A stretch of DNA of 64,000 nucleotides from Anaerolineales bacterium (GCA_016744335.1 JADGEO010000012.1:1-64000), one strand, 5' to 3'. Numbered from the stretch's first letter, positions 25,495-34,052 are shown. A program made the numbers and translations. The notes: generated by a model from the letters alone, not told the origin.

Positions 25495-25833
25495 CTATTG
25501 TACAACTTCAAGAAAATTCTTTATTACCTCTCTGAGCATAGGCTCAGGAAGCGCACCAACTTGGGTATGGACAACTTTTCCTTTAGCAATAAAAAGCATG
25601 GTAGGAATTCCCTGAACGCCAAATTTTTGTGCCCACTGTGGTTGTTGATCTGTATCCACTTTGGCGAATAAGACTTCTCCTGCCATTTCTTTTGCCAGCT
25701 TTTCCAAAATAGGCGCAACCATCTTGCAAGGTCCACACCAGGGTGCCCAGAAATCAACCACAACGGGCAAAGTTGATTCTAGCACGGTTTTCTCAAAGGC
25801 GGCATCGGTGACGTTGATGGGTTCGTTAAACAT
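25495..25833 (-). CDS. trxA: thioredoxin
   Basis: This 112-residue cytoplasmic thioredoxin has the active site WCGPC (Cys33, Cys36) in the context VVVDFWAPWCGPCKMVAP. The conserved Asp is in VDF, and the cis-Pro loop reads GIPTMLFI. The length is normal. Its start overlaps the end of the OsmC gene by 8 bases, and a GGAGAAG site precedes the ATG. The two redox genes therefore form an operon. Confidence 0.97.
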   Translation of the reverse strand: MFNEPINVTDAAFEKTVLESTLPVVVDFWAPWCGPCKMVAPILEKLAKEMAGEVLFAKVDTDQQPQWAQKFGVQGIPTMLFIAKGKVVHTQVGALPEPMLREVIKNFLEVVQ

Positions 25834-26233
25834 TTTTCTTCTCCAAAATCTTATAATCTGAATGAATTTTCGCAGTAGATTTTAGCATAGCACTCACAGA
25901 GCAATACTTATCCTCTGAAAGTCTTATCGCTTGTTCTACATCTTTCTTTTTAATATCCTTTCCCCAAATGAAATAGCGCACATGAATATCTGTATATACT
26001 TTTGGGTGCGTGTCTGCGCGTGCTCCGCTCACTTCAATTTCTAAATTGCTAAAGTTTACGCGTTTTTTCTTTAAGATATTTACCACATCTACACCGCTAC
26101 AGCCAGCTAGTGCAACTAAAATCATTTGCATCGGGCGGATATGTTCTCCGCCCAGTTCAGCCTTGCCGCCGCTCTCATTTTCGCCGAGAAAAGCATTCCC
26201 TTCTCTCCAAGTGGCTTTGATATTTGTCGTCAT
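25826..26233 (-). CDS. OsmC family peroxiredoxin-like protein
   Basis: The 135-residue protein belongs to the OsmC/Ohr/YhfA group, which reduces organic hydroperoxides through two Cys residues. Cys45 lies in LAGCSGVDV and Cys111 in DKYCSVSAML, the usual pair. The frame is open to 26428, but the ATG at 26233 has a GGAG site and gives the family N-terminus (MTTNIKATWREGNAF). It is coupled to thioredoxin by an 8-base overlap. That fits reduction by thioredoxin, although this is an inference. It is divergent from ftsY. Confidence 0.9.
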   Translation of the reverse strand: MTTNIKATWREGNAFLGENESGGKAELGGEHIRPMQMILVALAGCSGVDVVNILKKKRVNFSNLEIEVSGARADTHPKVYTDIHVRYFIWGKDIKKKDVEQAIRLSEDKYCSVSAMLKSTAKIHSDYKILEKKNV

Positions 26234-26280
26234 AAAAGCTCCATTTTTTATTTCATGGCAGTATAACATAATTCGCATGT

Positions 26281-26286
26281 TATAAT
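26281..26286 (+). promoter_or_regulatory. -10 box of ftsY, leaderless start
   Basis: A perfect TATAAT ends 8 bases before the ftsY ATG at 26295, and no Shine-Dalgarno site lies between them. The -35 region is poor. The spacing matches two other genes in this window (see findings). Confidence 0.55.
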
Positions 26287-26294
26287 CGCTCCTT

Positions 26295-27209
26295 ATGAAT
26301 AATACCTTTTCAAAATGGCGAGATGGACTCTCGAAGACTAGCAAATCGGCTTTTGGACGTGTAGCCAATATCTTAGGCACGAGTGAAATTACCGATGAAA
26401 CTTGGGATGATTTGGAAGCGCTCCTCATTCAAGCAGATTTGGGAATTGCAACCGCCACCGACATTATCGAAACTCTTCAGCGGAACGCGCGTGATTTGGG
26501 CTTGATACGCGCCGATGAACTTAAATCTGCACTCCGAGCGGAGTTGCGCTCCCGCCTAGACGACCAGAAAGACGTGACCTTGGCAGAATCCCCGCCAAGC
26601 GTTATTTTGCTCGTTGGCGTTAACGGATCGGGCAAAACGACCACCGCCGCGAAATTGGGCGCGCGCTTTTTGGCTCAAGATAAAAAAGTGCTTTTCGGCG
26701 CGGCAGATACATTTAGAGCCGCGGCTGTAGAACAGCTCCAAGTTTGGGGAGAGAGGCTGTCTATTAACGTCATCTCAGGTCAACCCGAGAGCGATCCCGG
26801 CGCAGTTGCGTATAATACCGTTCAAGCTGGCATCGCGCGTGATGCGGATGTCATCCTAATAGATACAGCAGGTCGCCTTCACACGCGCTTCAATCTCATG
26901 CAAGAATTAGAAAAAGTAGAGCGAGTTGTGGGTAAAGCTTTGCCCGGCGCGCCACATGCGGTCTGGCTAGTGATGGATACAACGACAGGGCAAAACGCGC
27001 TTCAGCAAGCCCGCGCCTTTAATGAATCCGTAAATGTGACAGGTGTAATTCTGAGCAAATTAGATTCATCTGCACGTGGCGGTTTAGTTTTTGCCATTCG
27101 AAATGAGCTTAAGTTGCCCATTTTATTCGCGGGCTTAGGCGAAAGAGTAAGTGATTTAGAAGTTTTTAACCCCGATGCTTTTATTGAAGGCATTATGGCA
27201 GAGTTTTAA
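26295..27209 (+). CDS. ftsY: signal recognition particle receptor FtsY
   Basis: FtsY is the membrane-associated GTPase that receives ribosome-SRP complexes from Ffh. The 304-residue protein has the N domain (WDDLEALLIQADLGIATA), GTPase motif GVNGSGKTT at 108-116, the DTAGRLH motif, and SKLDSSARGG near the end. The long acidic A domain found in E. coli is absent, so it is the short NG type. No Shine-Dalgarno site is seen and the TATAAT at 26281 is close, which suggests a leaderless mRNA. prfB follows 16 bases downstream. Confidence 0.96.
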   Translation: MNNTFSKWRDGLSKTSKSAFGRVANILGTSEITDETWDDLEALLIQADLGIATATDIIETLQRNARDLGLIRADELKSALRAELRSRLDDQKDVTLAESPPSVILLVGVNGSGKTTTAAKLGARFLAQDKKVLFGAADTFRAAAVEQLQVWGERLSINVISGQPESDPGAVAYNTVQAGIARDADVILIDTAGRLHTRFNLMQELEKVERVVGKALPGAPHAVWLVMDTTTGQNALQQARAFNESVNVTGVILSKLDSSARGGLVFAIRNELKLPILFAGLGERVSDLEVFNPDAFIEGIMAEF

Positions 27210-27225
27210 AAGTACGGAGAATCCC

Positions 27226-28312
27226 ATGCAAGAAATTTTAACCCGACTAAAAGAAGCAGAAAAACTCACCCTCGAACTTATGGAGCGTCTTTGACTTAGT
27301 TGTTAAAGAAGAAAAACTTAAAAAATTAGAAAAAGAATCGGCTGACCCCAATTTTTGGAATGATTCAAATCACGCTCGAAAAGTCATGAAAAAAGCGACT
27401 GCACTTCGAGATGAAAGCGAATCTTGGAAAGCATTTTCCGCACAACTCAACGATTTGCTTGAGCTTGCCGAGATGGGCGATGCGGAGATGCTTGAAGAAT
27501 TAGAAGCTGAAATAGGCACGGTAGAAAAAGATTTAGAAGAACGCGCCTTTCGGGCAATGCTCTCGGGAAAATACGATAAAGAAGATGCGTTGCTCGCTAT
27601 CCACGCTGGTGCGGGGGGGACAGACTCCCAAGATTGGGCAGAAATGCTTCAGCGCATGTATTTGCGTTGGGCAGAAAAACGAAAATACAAACTCAGTATT
27701 TTAGATTTAACAGTCGGTGAAGAGGCAGGGATTAAAAGTGTCACTATTGCTGTTTCTGGCGATTATGCTTTTGGTTATCTCCGCTCTGAAAAGGGGACGC
27801 ATCGTCTCGTGCGCATCTCTCCTTTTGATTCCGCCAATCGGCGGCATACATCTTTTGCTTTGGTCGAAGTTTTGCCCCAAATTGGCGATGAAGACCTAGA
27901 TATAAAAATTAACCCAAAAGATTTACGCATAGATATTTATAAATCATCTGGTGCTGGCGGGCAGAGTGTGCAAAAAAACTCAACCGCAGTGCGCATGACC
28001 CACATTCCTACTGGCGTTGTTGTTACTTGCCAGAATGAGCGTTCTCAACTACAAAATCGTGAGAATGCCCTAAAGGTGCTGAAAGCGCGTCTTATGGCTT
28101 TAGAAGAAGAAAAACAGCAAAAAGAGCTAGACGATCTACGCGGAGAATATACCAAAGCCGAGTGGGGCAGTCAGATACGTTCTTATGTTTTGCATCCCTA
28201 TCACTTGGTCAAAGATCATCGTACTGATTTTGAGATGGGCAATACCGATGCTGTTTTAGACGGCGATTTAGACCAATTTATGGAAGCCTATTTAAAAATG
28301 GCTTTGGAGTAG
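27226..28312 (+). CDS. prfB: peptide chain release factor 2, programmed +1 frameshift
   Basis: RF2 ends translation at UGA and UAA. The gene begins at ATG 27226 behind a GGAGA site and meets an in-frame TGA at 27292-27294, codon 23. It continues in the +1 frame from GAC 27293-27295 to the stop at 28310-28312, giving a 361-residue protein. The shift site CTT TGA C with an upstream GGAG three bases away is the classic autoregulatory prfB site. The codon-recognition motif SPF lies at about 198-200 and the catalytic GGQ at about 244-246. A call starting at the internal ATG 27386 would lose the first 53 residues. Confidence 0.96.
27283..27295 (+). promoter_or_regulatory. prfB programmed frameshift site
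   Basis: GGAG CGT CTT TGA C: an internal Shine-Dalgarno-like GGAG, a 3-base spacer, the slippery CTT and the poor-context stop TGA C. Low RF2 lets the ribosome slip to the +1 frame, so RF2 controls its own synthesis. Confidence 0.94.
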
Positions 28313-28399
28313 GTGGTGAGCATTCCACTCATGAATTCTGTATTCTATATTTTGAACTATTACCAGATTGCTTAAACCGAGCACATACCCGGAGAAAAT

Positions 28400-28783
28400 A
28401 TGAAGAAAGCGTTTTTCTTTTTAATGCTAAGCACCATCCTTTTAACCAGCTGTGGCAATTCCGCGTCTCCAGCTGCAGATACGGCAAAAAAATTTTTACA
28501 AGCATTATCCGACAAAGATGATGCACTCATGCTATCCTATGTTTGTGCAGACTATGAGCTAGACGCTCTTTTGGAATTTGATGCCTACGCGTTAGTACAA
28601 ACAACATTAACAGGTTTGGACTGCCAGCAAAAGGAGATGGATGGTGATGACGCTCTTATTATATGTAGCGGTAGCATTGATGCTACATATAATAACGAAG
28701 TACGCAATTTTGACCTTTCTGAACGCACTTATCGCGTGGTTCATCAAGGAGGAGATTGGCTGGTTTGTGGATACACAAAATGA
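28400..28783 (+). CDS. small lipoprotein, NTF2-like size, function unknown
   Basis: This is a 127-residue predicted lipoprotein with signal MKKAFFFLMLSTILLTSC (Cys18). The remainder (DTAKKFLQALSDKDDALMLS, with RTYRVVHQGGDWLVCGY at the end) resembles small NTF2-like or DUF4878-type domains, in which a helix pair packs on a sheet. Three Cys residues in the mature part may form a disulfide. Its stop overlaps the ATG of the next lipoprotein gene (ATGA), so it is probably part of the acylation operon. A perfect 14-bp inverted repeat lies inside the coding region. Confidence 0.75.
   Translation: MKKAFFFLMLSTILLTSCGNSASPAADTAKKFLQALSDKDDALMLSYVCADYELDALLEFDAYALVQTTLTGLDCQQKEMDGDDALIICSGSIDATYNNEVRNFDLSERTYRVVHQGGDWLVCGYTK
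28656..28695. repeat. perfect 14-bp inverted repeat inside a coding region
   Basis: TTATTATATGTAGC (28656-28669) and GCTACATATAATAA (28682-28695) are exact inverse copies around a 12-base loop, within the small lipoprotein gene. No T tract follows. It could affect mRNA or bind a dimeric protein. Confidence 0.75.
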
Positions 28784-29739
28784 GACAGCGCATCAGAAAA
28801 TTCTTCGGCTTACTTTCCCTTATTTTTTTGCTTAGTGCTTGTAAACCATCTTCTCTTACTCAAACACATACTCCTGTGGTAGATAAAACGCCTACCATTA
28901 TTATAAATACGCCCCTTCCTTCTACACAAACACTTAGTGCGGTTACTCAGCCAGTGGTTCTAACATCATCTCAGCTGGTCGATGAAACTTTACCCGTTGA
29001 AATTGAACTTGCTCCAGAAAACTGGATGTTATGGAGCAAAATTCCTGTTATTACGCAGTCGATGCGTGATGTTTACCTACTCGGTCAAGCACTTGGCAAT
29101 GACCCACAAGCTGTTTCTATTCTAGGTGATTGTCAAAGCACGCCAGAAACTTTTCTCGGGTTATATGAAGCAGATTCCACAGAAAGTATCTCTTTGCCCC
29201 ATGATTTACAAGAGACTGTAGCCTATTTCGACAAGACCCTTAACCGTAAAAGCCCAACTATCAAAAGTGGCACAACATCAGGGGCTTTGTTATGGGCTGA
29301 ATGGCACGAAGGTGACTTTGGCTGTAATGATGATGAAACTCCTCTTGATTGTGAGCTACGCTTAAATAAACCTTCATTCGTAATCATTACAGTAGGAACA
29401 CATTGGGAATCAAATAATGAAGTCTATATGCGTAAAATTATTGAGCAGTTATTAGCCCAGGGGATAGTACCAATTCTCTCCACAAAAGCTGACAATCGCG
29501 AAGGTGAGCATGGCATAAACCTTCAGACTGCTATGTTAGCAAAAGAATATAACCTCCCTCTGTGGAATTTCTGGCTTGTCACAAAAGACCTCCCTAATCA
29601 CGGGTTATATACTAAAAAGGGAGATGAACATCTGGGTGATATTTATTTAACAGAGGAAGCGTTGGAACTTCGACGTTATTCAGCTTTGGCAGCTTTAGAT
29701 GCCACTTGGAGAGCGTGTACTGCCACACCCTCTAAGTGA
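28780..29739 (+). CDS. SGNH-like lipoprotein of the acylation cluster
   Basis: This is a 319-residue predicted lipoprotein (MRQRIRKFFGLLSLIFLLSAC, Cys21) with a Thr/Pro-rich linker. A globular domain has an SGNH-hydrolase look: block I-like ILGDCQS, the FVIITVGTHWESNN strand, IVPILSTKADN, and a late DEHLGDIYLTEEA. The usual GDS is replaced by GDCQS, so activity is uncertain. The frame is open to 28756, but the ATG at 28780 overlaps the previous stop and gives the signal peptide. It precedes the microprotein and MBOAT genes. Confidence 0.7.
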   Translation: MRQRIRKFFGLLSLIFLLSACKPSSLTQTHTPVVDKTPTIIINTPLPSTQTLSAVTQPVVLTSSQLVDETLPVEIELAPENWMLWSKIPVITQSMRDVYLLGQALGNDPQAVSILGDCQSTPETFLGLYEADSTESISLPHDLQETVAYFDKTLNRKSPTIKSGTTSGALLWAEWHEGDFGCNDDETPLDCELRLNKPSFVIITVGTHWESNNEVYMRKIIEQLLAQGIVPILSTKADNREGEHGINLQTAMLAKEYNLPLWNFWLVTKDLPNHGLYTKKGDEHLGDIYLTEEALELRRYSALAALDATWRACTATPSK

Positions 29740-29817
29740 AATATAGCGAGTTTATGAAAGCTTAGCTGGTCAAATTCTTTAAAAGATGAAAATTGGCTAG
29801 CCTATGGTTACCTATAG

Positions 29818-29937
29818 ATGAAAGATAAGATATTTTCCCATGAAAACCTATGGGCACTACTTCTCTGCTTGATCCTGATTGCTGTAATTATCGCGACCAC
29901 CGATAACACACCAATTTGGATATACCAGGGATTTTAA
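29818..29937 (+). CDS. 39-residue DltX-like membrane microprotein
   Basis: A 39-codon gene starts at ATG 29818 and ends with TAA 29935-29937, whose final A is the first base of the MBOAT ATG. The product has a charged N-terminus (MKDKIFSHEN), one membrane helix (LWALLLCLILIAVIIATT) and the C-terminal tail PIWIYQGF. The tail resembles the FIYxxF ending of DltX, the microprotein of the D-alanine (Dlt) system whose C-terminal Tyr is thought to relay the acyl group to DltB. Position, size, topology and tail agree, but overall similarity is not measurable by eye. Too short for many gene callers. Confidence 0.72.
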   Translation: MKDKIFSHENLWALLLCLILIAVIIATTDNTPIWIYQGF

Positions 29938-31364
29938 TGACGATTACACAAATTGCTATTCTCGCTTTTGTAGCCATACCTTTGGGGTGGCTGACACGCA
30001 AATGGCAGCGCGTCAACTTGCTTTTAATAATCAGTATTTTAATCATTTTTTGGCTGCAACCCGCTTTGCCCCTACGCTATCTTGATTTTTTCTTGCCAAC
30101 CCTTTCGATTGGGCTTACCGTTCTCACTTGGGCTTTGACAGCTTCTCCAGAAGTGCGCCATCAGAAAGAGAGTAAAACCTCAGCTGTGATCACGCTTTGC
30201 GTCATCTTCTTTCTGGCTACGACACGCTATCTCAACTTTGATAATTTTCTCACCCCCACCCGCCCTCCGCCAATCGGACAAGTTCTCTTTCTTCTAGCCA
30301 TCTTTGTAGTTGGAACATTTCTACTCGCTCGACAAAAATCATCTTCCTCCAATACCCTTCTTTGGGCTGGGTTTACTGTTCTAGTTATTCTTTTTATCAT
30401 ATTAAAAACGCCAGCCTTAGCATTGATTGCTAGTCGCGGATGGCGGCTTTTTATTGGTCAAAATGCTAGTCTTGCCTCCTCTTCTGATATTTATTGGCTG
30501 GGGTACTCTTACCTTGCCTTTCGTCTCATCCACACCATCCGCGATCGTCAAAGTGGTCGCCTCCCCGATGTGGCTTTGGGTGAATATCTCACTTACGTCA
30601 TCTTTTTCCCTTCATTCTCTGTTGGTCCCATTGACCGTGTTGAGCGTTTTATCAAAGGGCTTCGCCAACTGGAAAGTGCTTATAGTGATGACATTCTAGT
30701 CGGAGGGCAACGTCTTGTTGTCGGTCTTTTTAAGAAATTTGTCATTGCAGATAGTTTAGCGATGATCGCCCTTAATCCCCTTAGTGCGACGCAGGCACAA
30801 AGCCCCCTCGGCGCGTGGGTTTTGCTCTATGCCTATGCCTTCCAGATTTTCTTTGATTTCAGTGGATATACGGATATTGCGATTGGTTTAGCTCAATTCC
30901 TTGGAATCAGCCTCCCTGAAAACTTCAAACAACCCTATAGGAAATCCAATCTAACGCTTTTCTGGAATAGCTGGCATATCACCCTCACACAGTGGTTTCG
31001 TGCTTATTTCTTCAATCCATTTGTTCGTGCATTACGAAAAAGCCGTAAACTCTCAGCGGGGATGATGATTCTTGTCAGTCAACTCGTGACAATGTCTCTC
31101 ATTGGCTTATGGCATGGTGTGATGTGGAGTTTTGTCCTCTGGGGGTTGTGGCATGGCATTGGCTTATTTGTGCAGAATCGTTGGTCGGGTTGGGCAAAAA
31201 CTCGTTTGGCAGGAGCAAGCCTAAGTACACGCACGCGGCGGATACTATCCCTCCTTGGCATTGCTCTTACTTTCAACTATGTCGCTCTTGGTTGGGTTTG
31301 GTTCGTTCTGCCTAATCCTTCACAGGGTTGGCAATTTATTTTGCTGTTATTCGGGGGTGCTTAA
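29937..31364 (+). CDS. MBOAT family O-acyltransferase (DltB/AlgI-like)
   Basis: This is a 475-residue polytopic membrane acyltransferase. MBOAT hallmarks are seen: FPSFSVGPIDRVERF, FFDFSGYTDIAIGLAQFLGI, FWNSWHITLTQWFRAYFFNP and the catalytic-His region SLIGLWHGVMWSFVLWGLWHG (in two parts). Such enzymes move acyl groups from a carrier across the membrane to an extracellular polymer. The frame is open to an ATG at 29916, but the ATG at 29937 forms a TAATG overlap with the microprotein stop and fits better. Its own stop overlaps the next ATG in the same way. The donor and acceptor are unknown. Confidence 0.93.
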   Translation: MTITQIAILAFVAIPLGWLTRKWQRVNLLLIISILIIFWLQPALPLRYLDFFLPTLSIGLTVLTWALTASPEVRHQKESKTSAVITLCVIFFLATTRYLNFDNFLTPTRPPPIGQVLFLLAIFVVGTFLLARQKSSSSNTLLWAGFTVLVILFIILKTPALALIASRGWRLFIGQNASLASSSDIYWLGYSYLAFRLIHTIRDRQSGRLPDVALGEYLTYVIFFPSFSVGPIDRVERFIKGLRQLESAYSDDILVGGQRLVVGLFKKFVIADSLAMIALNPLSATQAQSPLGAWVLLYAYAFQIFFDFSGYTDIAIGLAQFLGISLPENFKQPYRKSNLTLFWNSWHITLTQWFRAYFFNPFVRALRKSRKLSAGMMILVSQLVTMSLIGLWHGVMWSFVLWGLWHGIGLFVQNRWSGWAKTRLAGASLSTRTRRILSLLGIALTFNYVALGWVWFVLPNPSQGWQFILLLFGGA

Positions 31365-32476
31365 TGTCTCAGAAAATCAATCTTTGGCGGCTCTTACTAA
31401 AAACGTTCATTCTCTTTGCTATCTTTAATTTTGCTTTTACTTTGCTTCCTTTCGATTCTGGAAGTAGTATTTCAATATATAACAATCTCATTTTCGGGCG
31501 CGAGCGTTTACCTTTTGGAGAGAGCCCTACACAGTCTTATAATTTGAGTCTCTTTGATTTGGATGCCATGTTTGCATCACATATTGTGACAGATACACCA
31601 AAAAGCGAGAATGAATACCGCGTAATTGTCATTGGAGATTCATCGGTTTGGGGAACGCTGTTGCGCCCCGAAGAAACGCTTAGCGGACAGCTTAATAGAT
31701 TGAATTTAAGCGTAAGAGATAAGAAAATAAGCGTTTACAATCTGGGATACCCAACAATTTCGCTGACCAAAGATCTTCTTGTTTTAGAAAAGGCGATGCA
31801 ATATGAGCCGGATTTACTGATCTGGATGCTGACGTTGGAATCGTTCCCTGCCGACAAGCAATTGACCACGCCTTTAGTGGCGCATAATATCGAGCGTGTC
31901 CAAAAACTTGATACAGCCTACGATCTTCATCTTGACCTCAACAGCGATGCGTTGCTTCAGCCCTCCTTTTGGGATACGACCCTAATCGGGCGTCGCCGCT
32001 CGCTCGCAGATTGGGCTAGGTTGCAACTCTACGGAGTGATGTGGGGCATCACTGGGGTTGACCAGCTATATCCTGAAAATTACGAATCTGCGAAAACTGA
32101 TTTTGAAAAAGACGAGCTTTTCCATGGTTGGTCACCACCCGAACTCTTTCTCGACCAATTGGCTTTTGATATGGTAAAAGCTGGTTTTCGCATCACAGGT
32201 GAGGTGCCACTTATTTTAGTTAATGAGCCGATCCTAATCTCGGATGGAAAAAATAGCGATATTCGCTATAATTATTTTTATCCACGCTGGGCTTATGATC
32301 AATATCGAAGCATTTTCTCAGAGATGAGCCTTGAAAATGACTGGGCTTATCACGATTATTGGGATATTGTCCCCGCGGGCGAGTTCACGAATAGTGCGAT
32401 TCATCTTAGCTCTGCTGGGGAGGCAATTTTAGCTAAAGCAATAAGTGAGATGATTTTGATCGAAGCCACACGCTAA
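31364..32476 (+). CDS. membrane-anchored SGNH hydrolase (DltD/AlgX-like role)
   Basis: This 370-residue protein has an N-terminal membrane helix (LLKTFILFAIFNFAFTLLPF) and an extracytoplasmic SGNH domain. Block I is VIVIGDSSVWG with Ser93. The C-terminal His is in AIHLSSAGEA, where the Asp usual three residues earlier is Ser. SGNH partners such as DltD or AlgX complete acyl transfer to the polymer. The frame is open to 31328, but the ATG at 31364 overlaps the MBOAT stop (TAATG). The pairing with MBOAT and an ACP supports the role. Confidence 0.85.
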   Translation: MSQKINLWRLLLKTFILFAIFNFAFTLLPFDSGSSISIYNNLIFGRERLPFGESPTQSYNLSLFDLDAMFASHIVTDTPKSENEYRVIVIGDSSVWGTLLRPEETLSGQLNRLNLSVRDKKISVYNLGYPTISLTKDLLVLEKAMQYEPDLLIWMLTLESFPADKQLTTPLVAHNIERVQKLDTAYDLHLDLNSDALLQPSFWDTTLIGRRRSLADWARLQLYGVMWGITGVDQLYPENYESAKTDFEKDELFHGWSPPELFLDQLAFDMVKAGFRITGEVPLILVNEPILISDGKNSDIRYNYFYPRWAYDQYRSIFSEMSLENDWAYHDYWDIVPAGEFTNSAIHLSSAGEAILAKAISEMILIEATR

Positions 32477-32559
32477 GAAAAATTTGCGATATAATCCCGT
32501 CGTTCTTTTTTGACTAAAGCTTGCGCTTGAATCCAAGCTAAAAAATACTGGAGTATTCA

Positions 32560-32805
32560 ATGACAACAGAAATAATAAAACCCCTCAGCACCTTTATTGC
32601 GGCTGAAATTTTACGCCAACCTAGCCGTGAAATAGCGGCAGACGAGAAACTAATTTCAAGCGGTCTCATCGATTCATTTAGCCTCATGGATTTAGCCCTC
32701 TTTGTCGAAGATACTTTTGGTGTTCAAATTGACGACACAGAGTTAAATGCAGATACTTTTGATACCCTTAATGCGCTGGCAGAACTAATTCAGGCACGGC
32801 TTTGA
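32560..32805 (+). CDS. acyl carrier protein (DltC-like position)
   Basis: This is an 81-residue acidic carrier protein. The phosphopantetheine site is Ser39 in GLIDSFSLMDL, and the helices DLALFVEDTFGVQI and LNALAELIQARL fit the ACP fold. It would bring the activated acyl group to the MBOAT. No adenylating enzyme (DltA-like) gene is near, so loading must come from elsewhere. A perfect 20-bp hairpin terminator follows, which marks the end of the operon. Confidence 0.9.
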   Translation: MTTEIIKPLSTFIAAEILRQPSREIAADEKLISSGLIDSFSLMDLALFVEDTFGVQIDDTELNADTFDTLNALAELIQARL

Positions 32806-32835
32806 TTAACGCTTGCATAAAAAGAGAAATTTAGC

Positions 32836-32888
32836 GGCTAGAAGAACCCGTTCCCTTCAAGGGAACGGGTTCTTCTAGCCCGTTTTTT
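32836..32888 (+). terminator. strong terminator after the acylation cluster
   Basis: A perfect 20-bp stem (32836-32855 with 32861-32880, core GAAGAACCCGTTCCC) and a 5-base loop are followed by CG and a T run. Confidence 0.95.
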
Positions 32889-32915
32889 TATAGCCTCTTA
32901 TTCATTGACCCAAAT

Positions 32916-32944
32916 GTGCCCTGAGAAAAAACTTCTTAGGGCAC
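32916..32944. terminator. second hairpin between convergent genes
   Basis: GTGCCCTGAG/CTTAGGGCAC with one mismatch is followed on the plus strand by GTTCTTTGTTTTT. It may back up the preceding terminator or lie in the 3' part of the convergent ATP-grasp transcript. Confidence 0.5.
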
Positions 32945-32984
32945 GTTCTTTGTTTTTAGGGCTTGTGGATGCGCTTTTTCCTTT

Positions 32985-34037
32985 CTACTCACCAATGGTT
33001 GTGATAATTTTATCTGCCACAATTTCTTGAATGCCTTGGTCTAAATGACTTGTGAAACCAACACAAGAGCAATTCATCTCGCCGAGTACATATTTATCGC
33101 CTCCGTCTTCATCATCATCTAGCATGAAATCGGCTGTCCAGATAAGTGGAAGATCGTACCCGCCGAGTTTATTTGTGATTTCGGGCAAGGTAGAGAGAAA
33201 GAGATCGACCAATTCTGCCCATTCTTCTGGTTTATCGTAGCGATACTTTGCGCCAGAGAAAAGGGTTGCCGAAAAAGCATCTTCTGCCTCAGCAGGTTTT
33301 TTGTGCACAACAAAGATTGGCATATCGCCTACCAACAAAATCCGAATCTCACCCTCTTTGATGCGGGGCATAAAAGGCATATCTACCAACATCCCATTTT
33401 CACCAACAAGATATTGATTGCAAAATTCAATAAAATCACCAAGCTCGTGCATTTCAACGTGATTGTCTACAGCTTCCGTGCATTTGATTTTGGTATCTGC
33501 GGGCAATTTATCCCCTTTTTCAAAATTTCGCTCATCAGCTAGAACAACGCGCCAAATCCCTTCGCCTGTTGAACCACGGTTTTGCTTCAAAACGCGCTCC
33601 CCTCGTGACAAGCTAATAGAAAACTTCTTCCTTAATTCCTCCAGTGAATAATAGGCATAAGTATCTACGGGCACAATATCGGTGTCGGTTAGTTTTGTGA
33701 GCGCATCTTTTGCCCCATAGCCCGTCATCACATCGGGATGCGGCATTCCAACCAGCCCAGCATCACTCAAACTACGAAGCATATCAAAATAACCCGCCTC
33801 TCCACCAGGGATATTGCCGGGGTTAATTCTGCTGATATAAGCATCAAAATTTTCTTTGGCATATTCAATAATTTCATCTTTTTTATCATTACGATAAAAA
33901 AGAACTTCTGCATTCCACCCCTGCGCCTTAACCGCGTTCACCATCGGCATTGTATCTCTACGGTGCCCGTCATCCCCCTTATCTGTCCCGCCTTCGGCTT
34001 CAAAAAAAACGACACTCTTTTTAATTTTCTTCGTCAT
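32985..34037 (-). CDS. ATP-grasp protein (Cj0069-like family)
   Basis: The 350-residue protein resembles the Cj0069 family with an ATP-grasp fold. The N-terminal region has a flavodoxin-like part (KSVVFFEAEGGTDKGDDGHR). The nucleotide-binding region includes VLKQNRGSTGEGIWRVV, followed by EIRILLVGDMPIFVVHKKPA. The metal-binding end is WTADFMLDDDEDGGDKYVLGEMNCSCVGF (given in part). ATP-grasp enzymes usually form peptide or amide bonds. It lies 15 bases after a dipeptide epimerase gene on the same strand, so a peptide or dipeptide substrate is plausible but unproven. Confidence 0.8.
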   Translation of the reverse strand: MTKKIKKSVVFFEAEGGTDKGDDGHRRDTMPMVNAVKAQGWNAEVLFYRNDKKDEIIEYAKENFDAYISRINPGNIPGGEAGYFDMLRSLSDAGLVGMPHPDVMTGYGAKDALTKLTDTDIVPVDTYAYYSLEELRKKFSISLSRGERVLKQNRGSTGEGIWRVVLADERNFEKGDKLPADTKIKCTEAVDNHVEMHELGDFIEFCNQYLVGENGMLVDMPFMPRIKEGEIRILLVGDMPIFVVHKKPAEAEDAFSATLFSGAKYRYDKPEEWAELVDLFLSTLPEITNKLGGYDLPLIWTADFMLDDDEDGGDKYVLGEMNCSCVGFTSHLDQGIQEIVADKIITTIGE

Positions 34038-34052
34038 AAAGTTCTCCTTAAA

